Translations under genes and position numbers: made by a program
Notes under the pieces: generated by a model
The model's input: only the letters and a program-made list of their open reading frames with translations
Told to the model about the DNA's origin: nothing
The model's database searches: none
Part shown: in pieces, positions 6,596-7,335 of the stretch
How positions within the stretch are numbered: position 1 is the stretch's first letter
Layout of the letters: each line of letters starts with the position of its first letter
Source of the DNA: Desulfobacterales bacterium
Lineage (GTDB): Bacteria; Desulfobacterota; Desulfobacteria; Desulfobacterales; Desulfobacteraceae
DNA length: 7,335 bases
Direction of reading: 5' to 3'
Assembly (NCBI GenBank): GCA_022361095.1
Contig: JAKSBO010000427.1
Coordinates: 1-7,335 of the forward strand

Positions 6596-7335
6596 GTCAA
6601 GAGCCAGCCGTATAATAAATTTTGATCCCACTCCCGGACTTGACTCAACCATCATTTCCCCTTTATGGGTTTCGGTGATGATGAAATAGGAGACACTTAG
6701 GCCCAGCCCTGTTCCCACGCCCGCAGGTTTGGTTGTGAAAAACGGATCAAAAATTTGCTTGCGGGTCGTTTCTTCCATCCCGGGTCCGTTGTCTTCTATT
6801 TCAAAGCAGGCCATATTCCGGGCCGGGTCAGCATAGGTTCTGAGGATGAACTTGGGCTCAGGGGTTCTGTCCTCTTGCATGGCCTGGGCACCGTTGGTCA
6901 GAATATTAAGCACGACTTGCTGAATTTTGCCGGCCTGGCAGGGAACGGTATGCATATTTGGGTCATATTCCCGGGTGATTTGAATTTGTTTAAAGTCATA
7001 CGCTTTTTTAAAATTATAATCCGTTCCTGCAAGCTCAAGGGTTTTGTCCAGGATTTTATCCAGGAAATGTACAGATGCGATTGTTTCATCTTTTCGGGAA
7101 AAGCTGAGTATATTGTTTACAATTTCAGATACCCGCTGCCCCGACTCGATAATGGTCCGGATCATCCGCGGTATGCCCCTTGACTTCATGAACCGATCAA
7201 TGGATTCAATGCTGGTCCCGGCCTCTTTTGCCGCTTTGCGTCCGGCAGAAATATCAAGGTCTGCAGTGAGTCGCTGGCCCATTACCTGGGCGGTCTGAAC
7301 CATGCCGGCCAAAGGATTGTTGATTTCATGGGCCA
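6593..7335 (-). CDS. Sensor histidine kinase, C-terminal part (5' part outside window)
   Basis: The visible 246 residues run from AHEINNP, with the phospho-acceptor His at the window edge, to the stop at 6593. They contain the HisKA and HATPase domains: N-box [21 protein letters not shown] and GTGLGLS. The frame is open to the window end without a plausible start (the first residue at 7312 would be an internal TTG), so the gene continues upstream and is cut, not short. The sequence is roughly 70% identical by eye to the same part of the complete kinase at 2925-5267, including the unusual HisKA insertion, so the two are paralogues. Its sensor domain is not visible. The binding protein gene lies 206 bases downstream on the same strand, separated by two repeat copies. 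Confidence 0.9.
   Translation of the reverse strand, partial: AHEINNPLAGMVQTAQVMGQRLTADLDISAGRKAAKEAGTSIESIDRFMKSRGIPRMIRTIIESGQRVSEIVNNILSFSRKDETIASVHFLDKILDKTLELAGTDYNFKKAYDFKQIQITREYDPNMHTVPCQAGKIQQVVLNILTNGAQAMQEDRTPEPKFILRTYADPARNMACFEIEDNGPGMEETTRKQIFDPFFTTKPAGVGTGLGLSVSYFIITETHKGEMMVESSPGVGSKFIIRLALD

Overview
The window looks like chromosomal DNA of a strictly anaerobic deltaproteobacterium, most likely a Desulfobacter-like sulfate reducer (Desulfobacterales). This is inferred from the style of the kinases, the moderate G+C and the mix of genes. It is not proven by any marker gene.

Layout. Positions 1-709 (minus) hold the N-terminal two thirds of a PchR-type AraC-family regulator, cut by the window edge and starting at TTG. 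A 460-base divergent spacer (710-1169) carries candidate promoters in both directions, an AT-rich dyad and the first copy of a structured repeat. On the plus strand follow a secreted LigE-type ATP-dependent DNA ligase (1170-2033) and an L-fuculose-phosphate-type class II aldolase (2151-2804). The second repeat copy lies in the convergent gap after the aldolase. On the minus strand, reading right to left, are the C-terminal part of a sensor histidine kinase (7335-6593, cut by the window edge), a spacer with two more repeat copies, a secreted ABC-type substrate-binding protein (6386-5367), and a complete membrane sensor histidine kinase (5267-2925).

How the genes may work together. The binding protein and complete kinase are probably co-transcribed. 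They suggest a periplasmic sensing pair of the LuxP/LuxQ or TorT/TorS kind, with the binding protein capturing a ligand and the kinase's large periplasmic domain reading it. No ABC permease, ATPase or response regulator is present. The cut kinase is a close paralogue of the complete one, so the locus probably grew by duplication.

The least explained feature is a family of about 95-base intergenic elements with three good copies (1042-1140 plus, 2812-2907 plus, 6507-6412 minus) and one degraded half copy (6595-6545 minus). The good copies share hairpins at both ends, and some base-pair changes preserve pairing. I do not recognise the family. It may be a structured RNA or a palindromic intergenic repeat.
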